Part shown: positions 29,152 to 39,693 of the stretch, one piece after another | Layout of the letters: each line of letters begins with the position of its first letter | Position numbering within the stretch: the first letter of the stretch is position 1 | NCBI RefSeq assembly: GCF_018448495.1 | Contig: NZ_CP049902.1 | Coordinates: 2,046,001 to 2,110,000 of the forward strand | DNA from: Psychrobacter sp. WY6 | GTDB taxonomy: Bacteria > Pseudomonadota > Gammaproteobacteria > Pseudomonadales > Moraxellaceae | Direction of reading: 5' to 3' | Length of the DNA: 64,000 bases | The notes under the pieces: model-generated | What the model was told of the DNA's origin: nothing | Database searches by the model: none | The model's input: only the letters and a program-made list of their open reading frames with translations | Translations under genes and position numbers: made by a program

Positions 29152-30687
29152 ATGTGTGGAGTCATTGGAGTTGCAGCTCACGAACCAGTCAATCAGATTC
29201 TTTATGACGGTTTGACGATGCTACAGCATCGTGGGCAAGATGCAGCGGGTATTGTCACTTTGCAAGATGGACGACTCTATCTACGTAAAGAAAATGGCAT
29301 GGTACGTGACGTATTTATGAATCGTCATATGATGAAACTGGTTGGTAAGTTTGGTATCGGTCACGTCCGCTACCCAACAGCAGGCACGTCAAGCAGTGCC
29401 GAAGCGCAACCATTTTATGTCAACTCACCTTATGGTATTACCCTTGCACACAATGGTAACTTGACCAATGCTGAGAGCTTAGCCAAGTCTTTATACATCG
29501 AAGATCGCCGACATCTTAATACCGATTCAGATTCAGAAGTATTGCTAAACGTACTTGCCCATGAAATGCAAAACTTGGGTAAAACCAAAGCAACGCCTGC
29601 TGATATCTTTGAAGCAGTCACGGCTGTATATGGTCGCGTCGAAGGCGCTTATGGCGTGGTCGCTCTGATTACTGGTCATGGTTTGCTCGCATTTCGTGAT
29701 CCAAACGGTATTCGTCCGCTTATTTTCGGTAAGCGCATGGCACCGAATGGCGGCACCGAGTACATGGTTGCCTCAGAGTCAGTTGCACTGACAGGATCAG
29801 GATTTAGTATTATCCGTGATGTCAAACCTGGCGAAGCCATATTCATTGATTTAGATCATAAATTACATACCCATCAGTGTGTTGAGCAGCAAGAATACAC
29901 GCCTTGTATCTTTGAATATGTGTATTTTGCCCGTCCAGATTCTATCATGGACAACATCTCAGTTTACAAAGCACGCTTACGTATGGGTGAAAAGCTGGCT
30001 GATAAAATCCTTGCTGAATGGGGTGAAGATCACGATATCGATGTGGTGATTCCTATTCCAGATACCTCGCGTACGTCAGCGATGGAGCTGGCACTAAAAA
30101 TGAATATTAAGTACCGTGAAGGGTTTATGAAAAACCGCTATATCGGTCGTACCTTTATTATGCCAGGTCAACAACAACGTAAAAAATCAGTTCGTCAAAA
30201 ACTCAGCGCCGTACCACTTGAGTTCAAAGGTAAAAACGTCCTGTTGGTTGATGATTCTATCGTTCGTGGTACCACTTGCCATGAAATCATCCAAATGGCA
30301 CGCGATGCTGGTGCGAATAAAGTGTTTTTTGCTAGTGCCGCGCCACCGGTTAAATATCCAAACGTCTATGGTATCGATATGCCAGTACGCAGTGAGCTTA
30401 TTGCCTCAGGTCATACGGTAGAAGAAGTACGCGATATCATCGGTGCGGATAGATTGATTTTCCAAGATTTGGACGACTTGATTGATGCGGTAAAAGATAC
30501 CAAGTACAGCAAAGTTGAAGGTTTTGATTGTGCCGTATTTAATGGTTGCTACATCACTGGGCAGATCAATGAAGCGTATCTTGAGCATCTACAAGAGCAG
30601 CGCAATGACACTGCCAAGACGGGCAAAAAAGGCGTACAGATAGTGGCTGATACCCCAGTTGATATGATGGGCGTCGAAGAGCTTTAA
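29152..30687 (+). CDS. purF: amidophosphoribosyltransferase PurF
   Basis: PurF carries out the committed step of purine synthesis, making phosphoribosylamine from PRPP and glutamine. The protein begins [14 protein letters not shown], so the nucleophilic cysteine is exposed after methionine removal with no propeptide, as in the E. coli-type enzyme. The glutaminase domain shows [13 protein letters not shown] and [20 protein letters not shown]. The PRPP site is [13 protein letters not shown], preceded by [14 protein letters not shown] and RYIGRTFI. At 511 residues it is full length, with no frameshift. It is followed by a strong terminator. Confidence 0.97.
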   Translation: MCGVIGVAAHEPVNQILYDGLTMLQHRGQDAAGIVTLQDGRLYLRKENGMVRDVFMNRHMMKLVGKFGIGHVRYPTAGTSSSAEAQPFYVNSPYGITLAHNGNLTNAESLAKSLYIEDRRHLNTDSDSEVLLNVLAHEMQNLGKTKATPADIFEAVTAVYGRVEGAYGVVALITGHGLLAFRDPNGIRPLIFGKRMAPNGGTEYMVASESVALTGSGFSIIRDVKPGEAIFIDLDHKLHTHQCVEQQEYTPCIFEYVYFARPDSIMDNISVYKARLRMGEKLADKILAEWGEDHDIDVVIPIPDTSRTSAMELALKMNIKYREGFMKNRYIGRTFIMPGQQQRKKSVRQKLSAVPLEFKGKNVLLVDDSIVRGTTCHEIIQMARDAGANKVFFASAAPPVKYPNVYGIDMPVRSELIASGHTVEEVRDIIGADRLIFQDLDDLIDAVKDTKYSKVEGFDCAVFNGCYITGQINEAYLEHLQEQRNDTAKTGKKGVQIVADTPVDMMGVEEL

Positions 30688-30736
30688 GCTATCAATTTCT
30701 TAAAAGTATCAGTTTTTTGCAGCACTTTTAGAAAGT

Positions 30737-30775
30737 AAAAGGCTGGATTCTCATAAGAATCCAGCCTTTTTTTAT
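30737..30775 (+). terminator. intrinsic terminator after purF
   Basis: AAAAGGCTGGATTC at 30737-30750 pairs perfectly over 14 bases with GAATCCAGCCTTTT at 30757-30770, with a six-base loop and a T run. The A-rich 5' side means it could also work for the convergent azlCD genes. Confidence 0.92.
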
Positions 30776-30856
30776 TTTAAATATAGTTCAATTACAGGGT
30801 TTAAAATTATTCATATGAACTATAAGCTGTTATCCATTCACGTGTTTATCAATTTT

Positions 30857-31222
30857 CTAGTAGCCACTTAAAAAATTAGTAAATACCCATAGTAAGCCAT
30901 TAATGGCGGCGATGCCAACGACCATACTGACCAACAGCTGACGGCTGATATGATAAACGAACAACACCAAAATAAGGGCACCAATTTGCGCCATCAATAA
31001 ATGCAGTTCAGCACTATCTAGCCCAGTCGTTGCTGATAAATTTTGATAAGAAAGGCTGGTCAAAATAAGTAATACCATGACTGATAGCGGCAAGCTCTCA
31101 TTGAGCCGATGCAGCCAAGGTGTGTCTAACAACTTTCTGGGTATTAAGGCGGGTAGCGCACGGGTAATAAAGGTCACGGCGGCCATCGCAAAGGTTGCGA
31201 AAATAAGGTAACTACTGGTCAT
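30857..31222 (-). CDS. azlD: AzlD-family branched-chain amino acid exporter subunit
   Basis: This 121-residue, four-helix membrane protein starts MTSSYLIFATFAMAAVTFIT, with RALPALIPRKLLDTPWLHRL and LPLSVMVLLILTSLSY, which is typical of AzlD. AzlC and AzlD together form a branched-chain amino acid efflux system (BrnFE-like). The gene overlaps the end of azlC by 11 bases, so the two are translationally coupled. Its frame is intact. Confidence 0.9.
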   Translation of the reverse strand: MTSSYLIFATFAMAAVTFITRALPALIPRKLLDTPWLHRLNESLPLSVMVLLILTSLSYQNLSATTGLDSAELHLLMAQIGALILVLFVYHISRQLLVSMVVGIAAINGLLWVFTNFLSGY

Positions 31223-31943
31223 TGTTGGCTCCTGTCATATTGCGCTGCGTCCAAAACCCACGAGCTAAAATCAATAGCATACAAATGGTGATAGCTACCA
31301 ATAACAACCAATTGCTAGTAAATAAGGAGGCCACCGCTAAAGAAATGATAGCAATAGCAATGGGGAAATAACGTTTGATACTTTGGAACTGCTCATAAGC
31401 TAAGATTGCAAACAGACAGACTAAGGCAAAATCCAAATGTGGTACCAAATCGCTCAGAGTACTGCCGATCATGACACCAACCGTGCTCGCCAGTACCCAC
31501 CAGCTTTGATTAAATAAGCTCAATGGTAGTATCAACGCTTGTCTTGACTCATTAGGTAAACTGGTCATAACAGAGAAAGTTTCATCAGTCAGGGCAAATA
31601 GGCAATAGGTTTTGGCAAGCTTATGTTCTGGTAGGTATTGCAATAATGGCATACCATAAAATACATGACGTAGATTAATAGCGGCAATATTGGTTGCGAT
31701 GCTACCAATCGGTAAACCAGCGCTCAGCATCGGCAAACAAGCATATTGAGCGGCGCCCGCATACAGTACAACACTCAACATAATCGTTGCCCACACAGGG
31801 ATACCGGCAACTTGTGCCAGCACACCAAAGGCGATACCCGCAGGTAAATAGCCCATCGCCACAGGTAGGCTTTTTTTGAACCCCGCCGCCCAGTCGTAGC
31901 TGGTCTCATGCTGTTGATGTAATTCTTTTGAATGAGTAGTCAC
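31212..31943 (-). CDS. azlC: AzlC-family branched-chain amino acid permease
   Basis: This 243-residue integral membrane protein has the AzlC pattern: FKKSLPVAMGYLPAGIAFGV near the N-terminus, YAGAAQYACLPML, then INLRHVFYGMPLL and ALTDETFSVM. It forms the large subunit of a branched-chain amino acid exporter with AzlD, whose start codon overlaps its 3' end. Complete. Nothing nearby indicates the regulator; an Lrp-type gene is not in this window. Confidence 0.92.
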   Translation of the reverse strand: MTTHSKELHQQHETSYDWAAGFKKSLPVAMGYLPAGIAFGVLAQVAGIPVWATIMLSVVLYAGAAQYACLPMLSAGLPIGSIATNIAAINLRHVFYGMPLLQYLPEHKLAKTYCLFALTDETFSVMTSLPNESRQALILPLSLFNQSWWVLASTVGVMIGSTLSDLVPHLDFALVCLFAILAYEQFQSIKRYFPIAIAIISLAVASLFTSNWLLLVAITICMLLILARGFWTQRNMTGANNDQ

Positions 31944-32083
31944 ATGACATCCTAATTTTTGCTGTTTTTTGGTTATTATTAATATTTTACTGAAAGATTA
32001 ATGTTAGAAAACTGGTTTTAAAATGAAGCCTAGTGCGAGCAATGGCAAAACACCCTAGAAAAAATACACTTAATCGAAGAACA

Positions 32084-33493
32084 TTACACAGACGGCTGGA
32101 GCTTTTCATAGCTGGCTGTTTGATGAGCCCGGTACAAAGCCACCCAAAATAATCAGCCGAAGTAATAACAACACCACACGCTTAGCCAAATACCAGTCAT
32201 ATCCCACGTTGGTAGAGCACCCAGCTAAGTGGAAAAAAGATAGCGGCGAGTATCAATGCTGCGTTACGAATCACATTACCGGCAGTTAAGCCAAAAAATA
32301 TACCATCTAGCCAATAGGCACCAACGCCAACGAGAGGTAGTAATACCGCATAAAGATGGTACTCATATGCCAACGTAAAAACGGACTCGATATTGGTCAT
32401 AAATTGCAAATATGTTGGCATTGCCAGCCACCATATTGCACTCAACGTTATCGCTAGACCATAACTGACGATACCGGTGCGCTTGACGATAATACGAAAA
32501 CGTGGCCAATCCCGTCGTCCTGCTGCTTGACCGCTTAACGTCTCAGCCGATACTGCCACGCCATCAAGAGCAAAGGCTGAGATACTTAATACTTGAAGCA
32601 AAATAGCATTGGCGGCTAGGATGACGTCACCACTTTGAGCCGACAAGCGGGTAATCCAAGCGAAACTCAACGTCAAGATTAGAGTACGGATAAAATATCT
32701 TTATTTAATGAAAATAGCCTAAGCATTTTTTCTTTAGAAAAATGTTGCTTGTCGGCAGTGAATAAGGCTTGCCAAGATATTTGCAAATGCTGACGGCTGA
32801 GCCACAATGCTAGTATCACGCCTAGCCAAAAGGCAATAGTGGTTCCTAACGCCACCCCAACCAAGCCCATCTGCATGCCGTAGACAAAAAACAAGGTTAG
32901 AATGATTTTAGCATAGCGATAAAGCCTTGCTGGTAAAGCATGTAGCGAGTCTTACCTTGACCAGCAAACCAGCCAATAAAGGCAAAGTTCATTAGCTCAG
33001 CGATGACGCCCCAAAAGCGTACATCCAAATAAGTCTTTGCCGCTTGCCCACTTTCAGGGTTAGCCGATAGGGCTTGCAAGCCAAAATCTATCAACCAAGG
33101 CTTTGCCAGTAACAGAATGCTACCGATAGCAAACGCTAATAACAAGGCACGTTGCAAGATTGATAGTAGGGGTGATGGGGTTGACGATTTTGTGGTATGA
33201 GTAGAATTATCAACATGATTGACCGATTGTCCGAGCGCTTGAGCCGATAGCCCAGAAGACGCATATTGCAAAAAGTTAAAACTCACGAGCAATAAAGACA
33301 ATAACTGTATCGCCAAGCCCATCCCAGCAAGTTTAGCCGTGTCATTCATGTTACCCACGATCGCGGTATCGATGACGCTTTGTAGTGGCATGGCTAGGTT
33401 GGCCAATAACACGGGCAACGCAATAGCAACGATGCGCGCATATCGAGTATCAATCGGTGGCATAGCACTAGGTGGCGAGGTGGTCATTGGCAT
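32084..33493 (-). CDS. MATE family efflux transporter, DinF-like (several frameshifts)
   Basis: This multidrug and toxin extrusion (MATE) transporter couples Na+ or H+ influx to drug export. The N-terminal half reads ARIVAIALPVLLANLAMPLQ then SVIDTAIVGNM, the DinF-like signature. Frames change near 32905 (A run: restored IILTLFFVYGMQMGLVGVA), near 32690 (T run: restored DIFIRTLILTLSFAWITRLS), and at least twice between 32215 and 32130. The rest covers LDGVAVSAETLSGQAAGRRD and YWLDGIFFGLTAG. The likely end is a hydrophilic tail YRAHQTASYEKLQPSV at 32084. With the breaks mended the protein has about 470 residues and 12 helices, normal for the family. Confidence 0.85.
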
Positions 33494-33810
33494 TTTTGGC
33501 TCGTTTATCGCTGAAAAACAAGAAGGGCGGAGTTAGTGTCATTAACGCTATGACATTACCGTATAGTCAATTCATTATAAAGGCGTTACGGCGTAACTTA
33601 ACTTTACTTGAAGTATGGCTTATATATTTGTACTTTGTTGCCTGGACTCTGTTTTAAATGGAGTTAGCTCTAGCAAGTGTGATATTCAAGGCAAAAATAG
33701 CTACAAAGACAAAAGCACCTAGACTCATTATTCACGAGTCAGGTGCTTTTCTTGATGCTTGCTTAAATACTATCTTAGCTAGCGATTAGCTTGAGAAAGT
33801 ATAAAATTTA
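33494..33810. other. intergenic region between MATE gene and secF
   Basis: No gene is seen apart from the terminator at 33711-33750. The MATE promoter should lie at the left part on the minus strand. Confidence 0.4.
33711..33750 (-). terminator. intrinsic terminator downstream of secF
   Basis: AAAAGCACCT and GACTC on the left pair with GAGTC and AGGTGCTTTT on the right, with one bulged A. T residues flank both sides, so it can act in either direction. It lies 60 bases after the secF stop. Confidence 0.8.
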
Positions 33811-35073
33811 TTAAGCATTGTCTTGTTCAAACATTTTTGGATCATTGAAAGTGACAATTTCTTCTTCAAACTCAGGTTTTACTTTCACAATAAAGTCATC
33901 GCGTGATAGACCCATACGTAATGGAATCGAGCTTGCAATATACGTTGATGAGTAAGTACCGGCAAGCAGACCAATGAAGAGCGCTACTGAGAACCAGAAC
34001 AGTCCATCGCCGCCTAAGAATAGCATGGCAAGTACGACGAGTAAAACAGTGGAAATGGTCATAATGGTACGGCGCAACGTTTCGGTCAAAGACAGGTCAA
34101 CGGTCTGGCGAGGTGTGATACCACGGACACGACGAAAATTCTCACGAATACGGTCATACACAACAATTGTATCATTGATAGAATAACCAACCAGTGCCAA
34201 GACGGCCGCCAAGACGGTTAAGTCAAATGGGAAACCAAATAACGCAAAAACACCAATGGTCACGATAGCATCATGAAACAGCGATAATACCGCACCAAGA
34301 GCGAGTTTAAATTGGAAACGTAAGGCAACATAGCCCAACATACAGACCAATGCTAATACCAGTGACATGACTGAGTTTAGATAAATTTCATTACCAACTT
34401 GGCTGCCAATAATATTAACGTTACTGATTTCAACATTATTATTAGGCAGGGTTAATGCTTTAGTCAGGCTACTATTTAGGCCGTCTACGTTATCAGACTG
34501 TGGTGGCAAGCGTACGAGGAGTTCTTCTCGCGTACCAAGATATTGTACCACGGCATCATCAAAGCCATTATCGGCGGCAATGCTTGTACGACTTCAACTT
34601 GCTCAACAGGCTGCTCGTAACGCACATCTGCGGACACACCACCCGTAAAATCAAGTCCTAAGTTTAGACCGTTTACTGCAATTGCAATGATACTACCAAT
34701 AACCATCAATAGAGATAAAAGTGCCATTGGCTTTTCTATCTTCATAAACGGAATAATACGCTGGTTGCCAACGGCTTTGATACCGCCTTCAGCGATTGCA
34801 GCCGCATCATCAGCGGCATCACCCGATTCTACATCAGGATTGGCTGCTTGGGTGGTCAGTGCTTGACTGTCTTTACCCGCATCCTTACTGCCGCTCAGAG
34901 CTTTGCCTTTTTTTGATTTAGCGGTAGTTGGGTTATTGGCTTTGGTATTACTACCTTTCCCATCACGGCGTGGTTTTTTACGGCGGTGTGTGCTTGCCTC
35001 AACATTTGAGCCACTTGAAATCTCGATCTGGATTATTCTGCTGTTCTAAAGGATTGTTCTTATCAATCGTCAT
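33811..35073 (-). CDS. secF: protein translocase subunit SecF with long N-terminal extension (two frameshifts)
   Basis: SecF, with SecD, uses the proton gradient to drive late steps of protein export through SecYEG. The core starts IIPFMKIEKPMALLSLLM and shows GLNLGLDFTGGVS, FGFPFDLTVLAAVLALVGYS, NDTIVVYDRIRENFR, and TIMTISTVLLVVLAMLFLGG. Upstream of the core the same gene encodes about 110 hydrophilic residues (basic SSGSNVEASTHRRKKPRRDG, lysine-rich SKKGKALSGSKDAGKD, then acidic), starting at ATG 35073 after AGGAGAAC. Single-base deletions occur near 35022 and near 34577; the latter restores ALAADNGFDDAVVQYL. SecF is normally about 310 residues, so the extension is unusual. The ATG is nine bases after the secD stop. 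Confidence 0.9.
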
Positions 35074-35082
35074 AATGTTCTC

Positions 35083-36960
35083 CTAACCGATGCTCAAACG
35101 TTTGATAGATTTACGCTTACCATAAGCAATCTGTACCAGCGCACGTGTCACCATAATAGCGGTAAACAGTGAACTGACAATACCAATAGCCAATGTAACC
35201 GCAAAGCCTTTAATCGGACCCGTGCCAATTGCAAATAGAATAAAAGCAATCAATAGGGTGGTGATGTTGGCATCGAAAATACTACTAAAGGCTCGATCAA
35301 AACCTGCCACGATGGCGGATTTGGGCCGTACCCCGTTTGCTAGCTCTTCACGTATTCGCTCAAAGATCAGTACGTTGGCATCGACGGCCATACCGATGGT
35401 CAAAACGATACCAGCAATACCAGGCAAGGTAAGTGATGAGCCTAAGATTGACATAATAGCAATGATGATAATAACGTTCACGGCCAGCGCCACGTTGGCA
35501 ATCACACCAAATAGACGATAGAATATAATCATAAACGCAAACACTAATAGATAACCGACTTGCGTAGAGAATAGACCTTTATCAATATTGTCTTGACCTA
35601 ATGATGGACCAATGGTGCGTTCTTCTACAAAGTACATCGGTGCGGCAAGTGCGCCTGAGCGTAGTAGTAGTGCAAGCTCGGCAGCTTCAGCGCTACTATC
35701 TAGACCAGTAATACGGAAGGATGAGCCAAGGACCGCTTGAATATTGGCACGGTTAATGACTTTGGTCTCAGCATAAGGCGTTCTAACTTCGACAGTTTCG
35801 CCAGTTTCTGGATCTTCTTCGTAAGTGATTCTTTGCTTGTTTTCGATGAACAATACAGCCATCTGTTTGCCAACGGCGGTACGAGTGGCATTTTGCATGA
35901 GCTTACCACCAGCACTATCTAAAGTAATGCTGACTTCAGGAGAGCCGCTTTCATCCACACCAGTTTGAGCATTAGTGACTTTATCACCCGTGACAATCGC
36001 TTGACGTTCAAGCAGTACCGGCGGACCATCAAGCGTCTCAAACGGGAAAGCTTCGGTACCCGCTGGAGGGATGCCGCCCGTATAGTTTTCGCTGTCTTCA
36101 GCAACCATACGGAACTCAAGGTTTGCAGTGCGCCCTAAGACACGTTTTGCCTCAGCAGTATCTTGTACGCCAGGAAGCTCGACGACGATACGGCTAGCAC
36201 CTTGAGACTGTACTAAAGCTTCAGTCACACCAAGCTCAGCAATACGATTGCGAAGGGTGGTCAAGTTTTGATTGACCGCATAGCTATTGATTTCATCAAG
36301 CGTTGCATCGTTGTACGCTAAAATCAGTGCAGGACCTTGCTCATCAATAGAGGATTGCAAGCTAAAGGTATTGCCCATTGAGCCTTGCAGAACATTCTGT
36401 GCACGGTTACGAGCATCTGTATCAGCGAAATGTAATACCACACTTCGATCTTCTGTCTTAATGCCTTTGATCGCAATTCGCTCAGCACGTAGCTCGCGAC
36501 GCATGTCACGACTGGCACTGGTCAAACGCTGTTCAAGCGCCTTGTCCATATCGACTTCTAGTACAAAACGCACACCGCCACGCAAATCAAGGCCGAGTTT
36601 CATCGGTTTTGCCCCGATATCACGTAGCCACTGCGGCGTCGTTTGCGCCAAGTTAAGCGCGACGACATAGTCTTCGCCCAAGTTTTGACGCAGTACTTCC
36701 TGAGCTTTGAGCTGATCGACTGGATTGTCAAGACGTACCAGTGCACTGTTGCCCTCAAAGGTTCCATCATGGTTATTGATGCCAGCCTCTTCAAGCAAGC
36801 TTTGAGACTCAGTCAAGATACCTTCAGACAGCTGTGTACCTGCAGCGGCGCTTGTAATCTGCACGGCAGGTTCATCAGGATAGAGGTTAGGAGCAGCATA
36901 TAGACCGGCAATGATTAGCACGACGGCAATAAGTAAGTATTTCCAAGCGGGATATTGCAT
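35083..36960 (-). CDS. secD: protein translocase subunit SecD
   Basis: SecD is the large RND-type accessory subunit of the Sec translocon. The 625-residue protein starts at ATG 36960 (MQYPAWKYLLIAVVLIIAGL, the first transmembrane helix), preferred over an in-frame ATG at 37005 because the added 15 residues are not family-like. Seen are KLGLDLRGGVRFVLEVD (the hallmark of the first periplasmic region), TLRNRIAELGVTEALVQSQG, and the C-terminal membrane half with VGYLLVFAFMIIFYRLFG, MAVDANVLIFERIREE and GFDRAFSSIFDANITTL. The frame is intact. Cotranscribed with secF. Confidence 0.96.
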   Translation of the reverse strand: MQYPAWKYLLIAVVLIIAGLYAAPNLYPDEPAVQITSAAAGTQLSEGILTESQSLLEEAGINNHDGTFEGNSALVRLDNPVDQLKAQEVLRQNLGEDYVVALNLAQTTPQWLRDIGAKPMKLGLDLRGGVRFVLEVDMDKALEQRLTSASRDMRRELRAERIAIKGIKTEDRSVVLHFADTDARNRAQNVLQGSMGNTFSLQSSIDEQGPALILAYNDATLDEINSYAVNQNLTTLRNRIAELGVTEALVQSQGASRIVVELPGVQDTAEAKRVLGRTANLEFRMVAEDSENYTGGIPPAGTEAFPFETLDGPPVLLERQAIVTGDKVTNAQTGVDESGSPEVSITLDSAGGKLMQNATRTAVGKQMAVLFIENKQRITYEEDPETGETVEVRTPYAETKVINRANIQAVLGSSFRITGLDSSAEAAELALLLRSGALAAPMYFVEERTIGPSLGQDNIDKGLFSTQVGYLLVFAFMIIFYRLFGVIANVALAVNVIIIIAIMSILGSSLTLPGIAGIVLTIGMAVDANVLIFERIREELANGVRPKSAIVAGFDRAFSSIFDANITTLLIAFILFAIGTGPIKGFAVTLAIGIVSSLFTAIMVTRALVQIAYGKRKSIKRLSIG

Positions 36961-37330
36961 AATCACTTCTTTAGGTTGATAAACGACTGGCGACGTAGGC
37001 CACAAGTTAGCAGATGGGAAGTTAGCGATAGCAATGGTTGAGTGCTGTATCTAGCAGTCGTCATCATGCACCATTGCGATCATCCGCGATGATAGTAAAA
37101 CAGTAGAGCAAATAATACAGACGTATCTTTATATAGTCATCAAAAATATATAGTCAGCAAAATATCACTGATAAAATCAATAAAGACAGCATGGTCAAAA
37201 GCATAAACATAAATTGTCTATACTCTATGAGACTGTTTTTACATCATTGCTCTATAGCGAAAAATGACCGTAAATAAGGTACGGTCATTCTTAGGCACTG
37301 TATTAATCACTATATTTATTAACGAAAGAT
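36961..37330. other. secD upstream region
   Basis: This A/T-rich region lies between secD and the MITE copy and probably holds the secDF promoter. The only structure seen is the hairpin at 37259-37290. No gene. Confidence 0.4.
37259..37290 (-). terminator. intrinsic terminator between yajC and secD
   Basis: On the minus strand AATGACCGTA pairs with TACGGTCATT across a seven-base loop and is followed by TTTCG. It lies 3' of yajC (and of the MITE) and 5' of secD, so yajC transcripts would end before secDF. Confidence 0.7.
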
Positions 37331-37504
37331 TAGGGCGTGTCCTCAATTCAATCGATTATCCTCTAAATGGGCTAAAAATGGCTAAATTTTGCCAAACATC
37401 GTCAAATAGCTTATTAATATCTCGATATTATTTGCGCTACTTTCCTTGTTTGACGGCAATTTATTTCATTTTTACCCCTATTTTTAAAATGAGGACACGC
37501 CCTA
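37331..37504. repeat. MITE-like element, copy 2 (between yajC and secD)
   Basis: This 174-bp element starts TAGGGCGTGTCCTCA and ends TGAGGACACGCCCTA, perfect 15-bp inverted repeats, flanked by GAT on the left and GTA on the right. It differs from copy 1 (6860-7023) mainly by a 10-bp tandem duplication around GGGCTAAAAATGGCTAAA and a few substitutions. It lies in the gap between yajC and secD, which are adjacent in most bacteria. Confidence 0.85.
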
Positions 37505-37544
37505 GTAATCATTAATAAAACGCGACTAATATTTCAATCAATCA

Positions 37545-37874
37545 TTAAACGCTTTCGATTGTGCCAGCAGGTAACACTGAAATAACAGAAGCACGTTGTA
37601 CTTTGACATCAGTATTATTGTTTAGGCTGACCACTGCATAGTCACCTTCAATGGCTTTGATACGACCCATCAAACCACCAGCAAAAATGATTTCGCTACC
37701 GACAGTCAATGCATTGACCATGGCACGATGTTCTTTGGTACGCTTAGACTGTGGACGAATGACTAAGAAGTAAAAAATCGCAAAAAAAGCAACAGGCAAT
37801 AGTATTTGACTAAATAGTGACATCGCACCAGCAGCTTCTGGTGCAGCATGGGCAGCTTGGATAAATAACAACAT
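37545..37874 (-). CDS. yajC: preprotein translocase subunit YajC
   Basis: YajC is a small inner-membrane accessory protein of SecDF. The 109 residues contain a short N-terminal leader, one transmembrane helix (LFSQILLPVAFFAIFYFLVI), the conserved RPQSKRTKEHRAMVNALTVG and the SH3-like end with EIIFAGGLMGRIKAIEGDYA. Complete. The start at 37874 gives MLLFIQAAHAAPEAAGAM before the helix, common in Moraxellaceae. Normally cotranscribed with secD, but here 580 bases, a MITE and a terminator separate them. Confidence 0.92.
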   Translation of the reverse strand: MLLFIQAAHAAPEAAGAMSLFSQILLPVAFFAIFYFLVIRPQSKRTKEHRAMVNALTVGSEIIFAGGLMGRIKAIEGDYAVVSLNNNTDVKVQRASVISVLPAGTIESV

Positions 37875-38343
37875 AATTTCTCTCAGTAAGTCATAGATAA
37901 TAATAAATTAAACGCATAGTAACAAAAAATCCCAGACTTGGTAACTGTTAATCATAGGCTGAGTATGTTTTTCTTAAGGTAATGGCATGCTAGCGGTCAT
38001 TACTTTTTGCGGCAATATTTTGCCACCTCATATAAGTGACGCCAAAGCGCTGAGAGTATAACAAAATTCAAGCAGCGAATGGATGCTAGGTAGTAGTAGC
38101 GTAGCAAAAGGTATGATCAAGGATACCAAAAAACAAAGACTTAACAATAGCGTCTTATTGTGAAATGACATCATCAATGCTACTATCAAATGGCAATAAT
38201 TCCCTGCATTTAGCGCACAGTTTATTAGTATATATATATCCTATTATCTGCTGCTAAATCAGTTTTGAGCAGCGAGTTACCATCGTTTTAGCAGATAACT
38301 AATAGCTAATTAATCATGTTTGTTTTTAATGATTTAGTATCGT
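37875..38343. other. divergent intergenic region
   Basis: This 469-base A/T-rich region between yajC (minus) and the CNNM-type gene (plus) must contain two promoters. I see no gene, repeat or clear operator. Confidence 0.4.
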
Positions 38344-39693
38344 TTGCTCATTATATTTTATCCCTTTTACTTTTTTCTGTTTAGGTTACCTAACTTGTTT
38401 ACCACTTTTATGTTTGTACCTCGTTTGTGTCGTCCGCGCGCTTGTAAAGAAGCGTCTGCTAAACCTCCTCCGACATCACGCTATTCAAAGCGTCTTAGTC
38501 GTACCAATTCAATTGCTGGATTATCAGCACTGACGGCGATGCTGCTATTGCCATATCCAGCTTTTGCCGCTGATGCTTTAGCAGAGCCGACCGCGATCAG
38601 TGTGCTATTACTCATACTTTTTGTGGTTGTCGCTATCGGTATCTCGTTTGTCTGTTCATTGGCTGAGTCTGCATTACTGAGCATGACGCCGTCTTATATC
38701 GCTGATGTTCAAGAAAGCAATCCGAAAAAAGCAAATATGCTAAGACGCTTAAAGGTTGATAATATCGATCAGTCATTGGCGGCTATTTTGACTTTGAATA
38801 CAGTGGCTCATACATTAGGTTCTATCGGTGCTGGTGCCCAAGCCACGATTGTGTTTGGTAGTGCTTGGTTTGGACTGTTTTCTGCCATTATGACCTTGGC
38901 GATTTTGTTTTTATCTGAAATTATTCCAAAAACGCTTGGGACACTATACTGGCGTCAACTAAGCGGTATGGTCGCTTACTTCGTGCGAGGCATTATCCTG
39001 CTGTTGTATCCACTTATTTGGATCTCAGAAAAGTTAACCAAATTGCTAGTACGTGGCAAAGAACCCCAAGCATTCAGTCGTCGTGAATTTGCGGCACTTG
39101 CCAGTATCGGTGAAGAGTCAGGACAGATTGACCCATTAGAATCGCGCATTATTCGCAATTTACTAGCATTTGGTGCGATCAAAGTCGAAGATATCATGAC
39201 CCCGCGTTCGGTGATGTTGGCGTTTGAAGAAAACAAAACAGTCGCTGAATTATTGGTTGATCGCCCAAAATTGACGTTTTCACGACTGCCAATTTATGAT
39301 GGTGACTTGGATAACATCACAGGTTTTGTATTAAAAACAGACATGTTATTAGCAAAAGTAAACCATGCGATGCACAAGCCGTTGACTCAGTTTAAACGTG
39401 ACATTACTTTTGTTTTTTCAAAAATGAAACTGTTTGATTTGTTAGAGCTGATGCTAAAAAACCGTATACATATTGCGATTACAGTCGGTGAGTATGGTGA
39501 AGTCAAAGGTTTGGTTACTTTAGAAGATGTGTTTGAGACGCTATTGGGACTTGAGATTGTGGATGAAATAGACCGCGTCGAAGACATGCAAGCACTGGCT
39601 CGACAAATGATGGACAGACGAGTAGAGCGATTGGGCATGAAGCTTAGTGATGATGAACAACAATACGAAGATAATAGTACGGACGCTAAGTAA
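38344..39693 (+). CDS. CNNM/CorC-type transporter (DUF21 plus CBS pair)
   Basis: This protein is in the hemolysin C/CorC-CNNM family, associated with Mg2+ or Co2+ efflux. After a poorly conserved leader, the DUF21 membrane domain has three or four helices, with FVCSLAESALLSMTPSYIAD, NPKKANMLRRL, LTLNTVAHTLGSIGAGAQA and LSEIIPKTLG. Two CBS motifs follow: VEDIMTPRSVMLAF and ITVGEYGEVKGLVTLEDVFE. The protein lacks the C-terminal CorC_HlyC domain, ending in an acidic tail after EDMQALARQMM. The start is uncertain: ATG 38344 gives a phenylalanine-rich leader, and ATG 38410 (MFVPRLCRP) is an alternative. Confidence 0.85.
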   Translation: MLIIFYPFYFFLFRLPNLFTTFMFVPRLCRPRACKEASAKPPPTSRYSKRLSRTNSIAGLSALTAMLLLPYPAFAADALAEPTAISVLLLILFVVVAIGISFVCSLAESALLSMTPSYIADVQESNPKKANMLRRLKVDNIDQSLAAILTLNTVAHTLGSIGAGAQATIVFGSAWFGLFSAIMTLAILFLSEIIPKTLGTLYWRQLSGMVAYFVRGIILLLYPLIWISEKLTKLLVRGKEPQAFSRREFAALASIGEESGQIDPLESRIIRNLLAFGAIKVEDIMTPRSVMLAFEENKTVAELLVDRPKLTFSRLPIYDGDLDNITGFVLKTDMLLAKVNHAMHKPLTQFKRDITFVFSKMKLFDLLELMLKNRIHIAITVGEYGEVKGLVTLEDVFETLLGLEIVDEIDRVEDMQALARQMMDRRVERLGMKLSDDEQQYEDNSTDAK

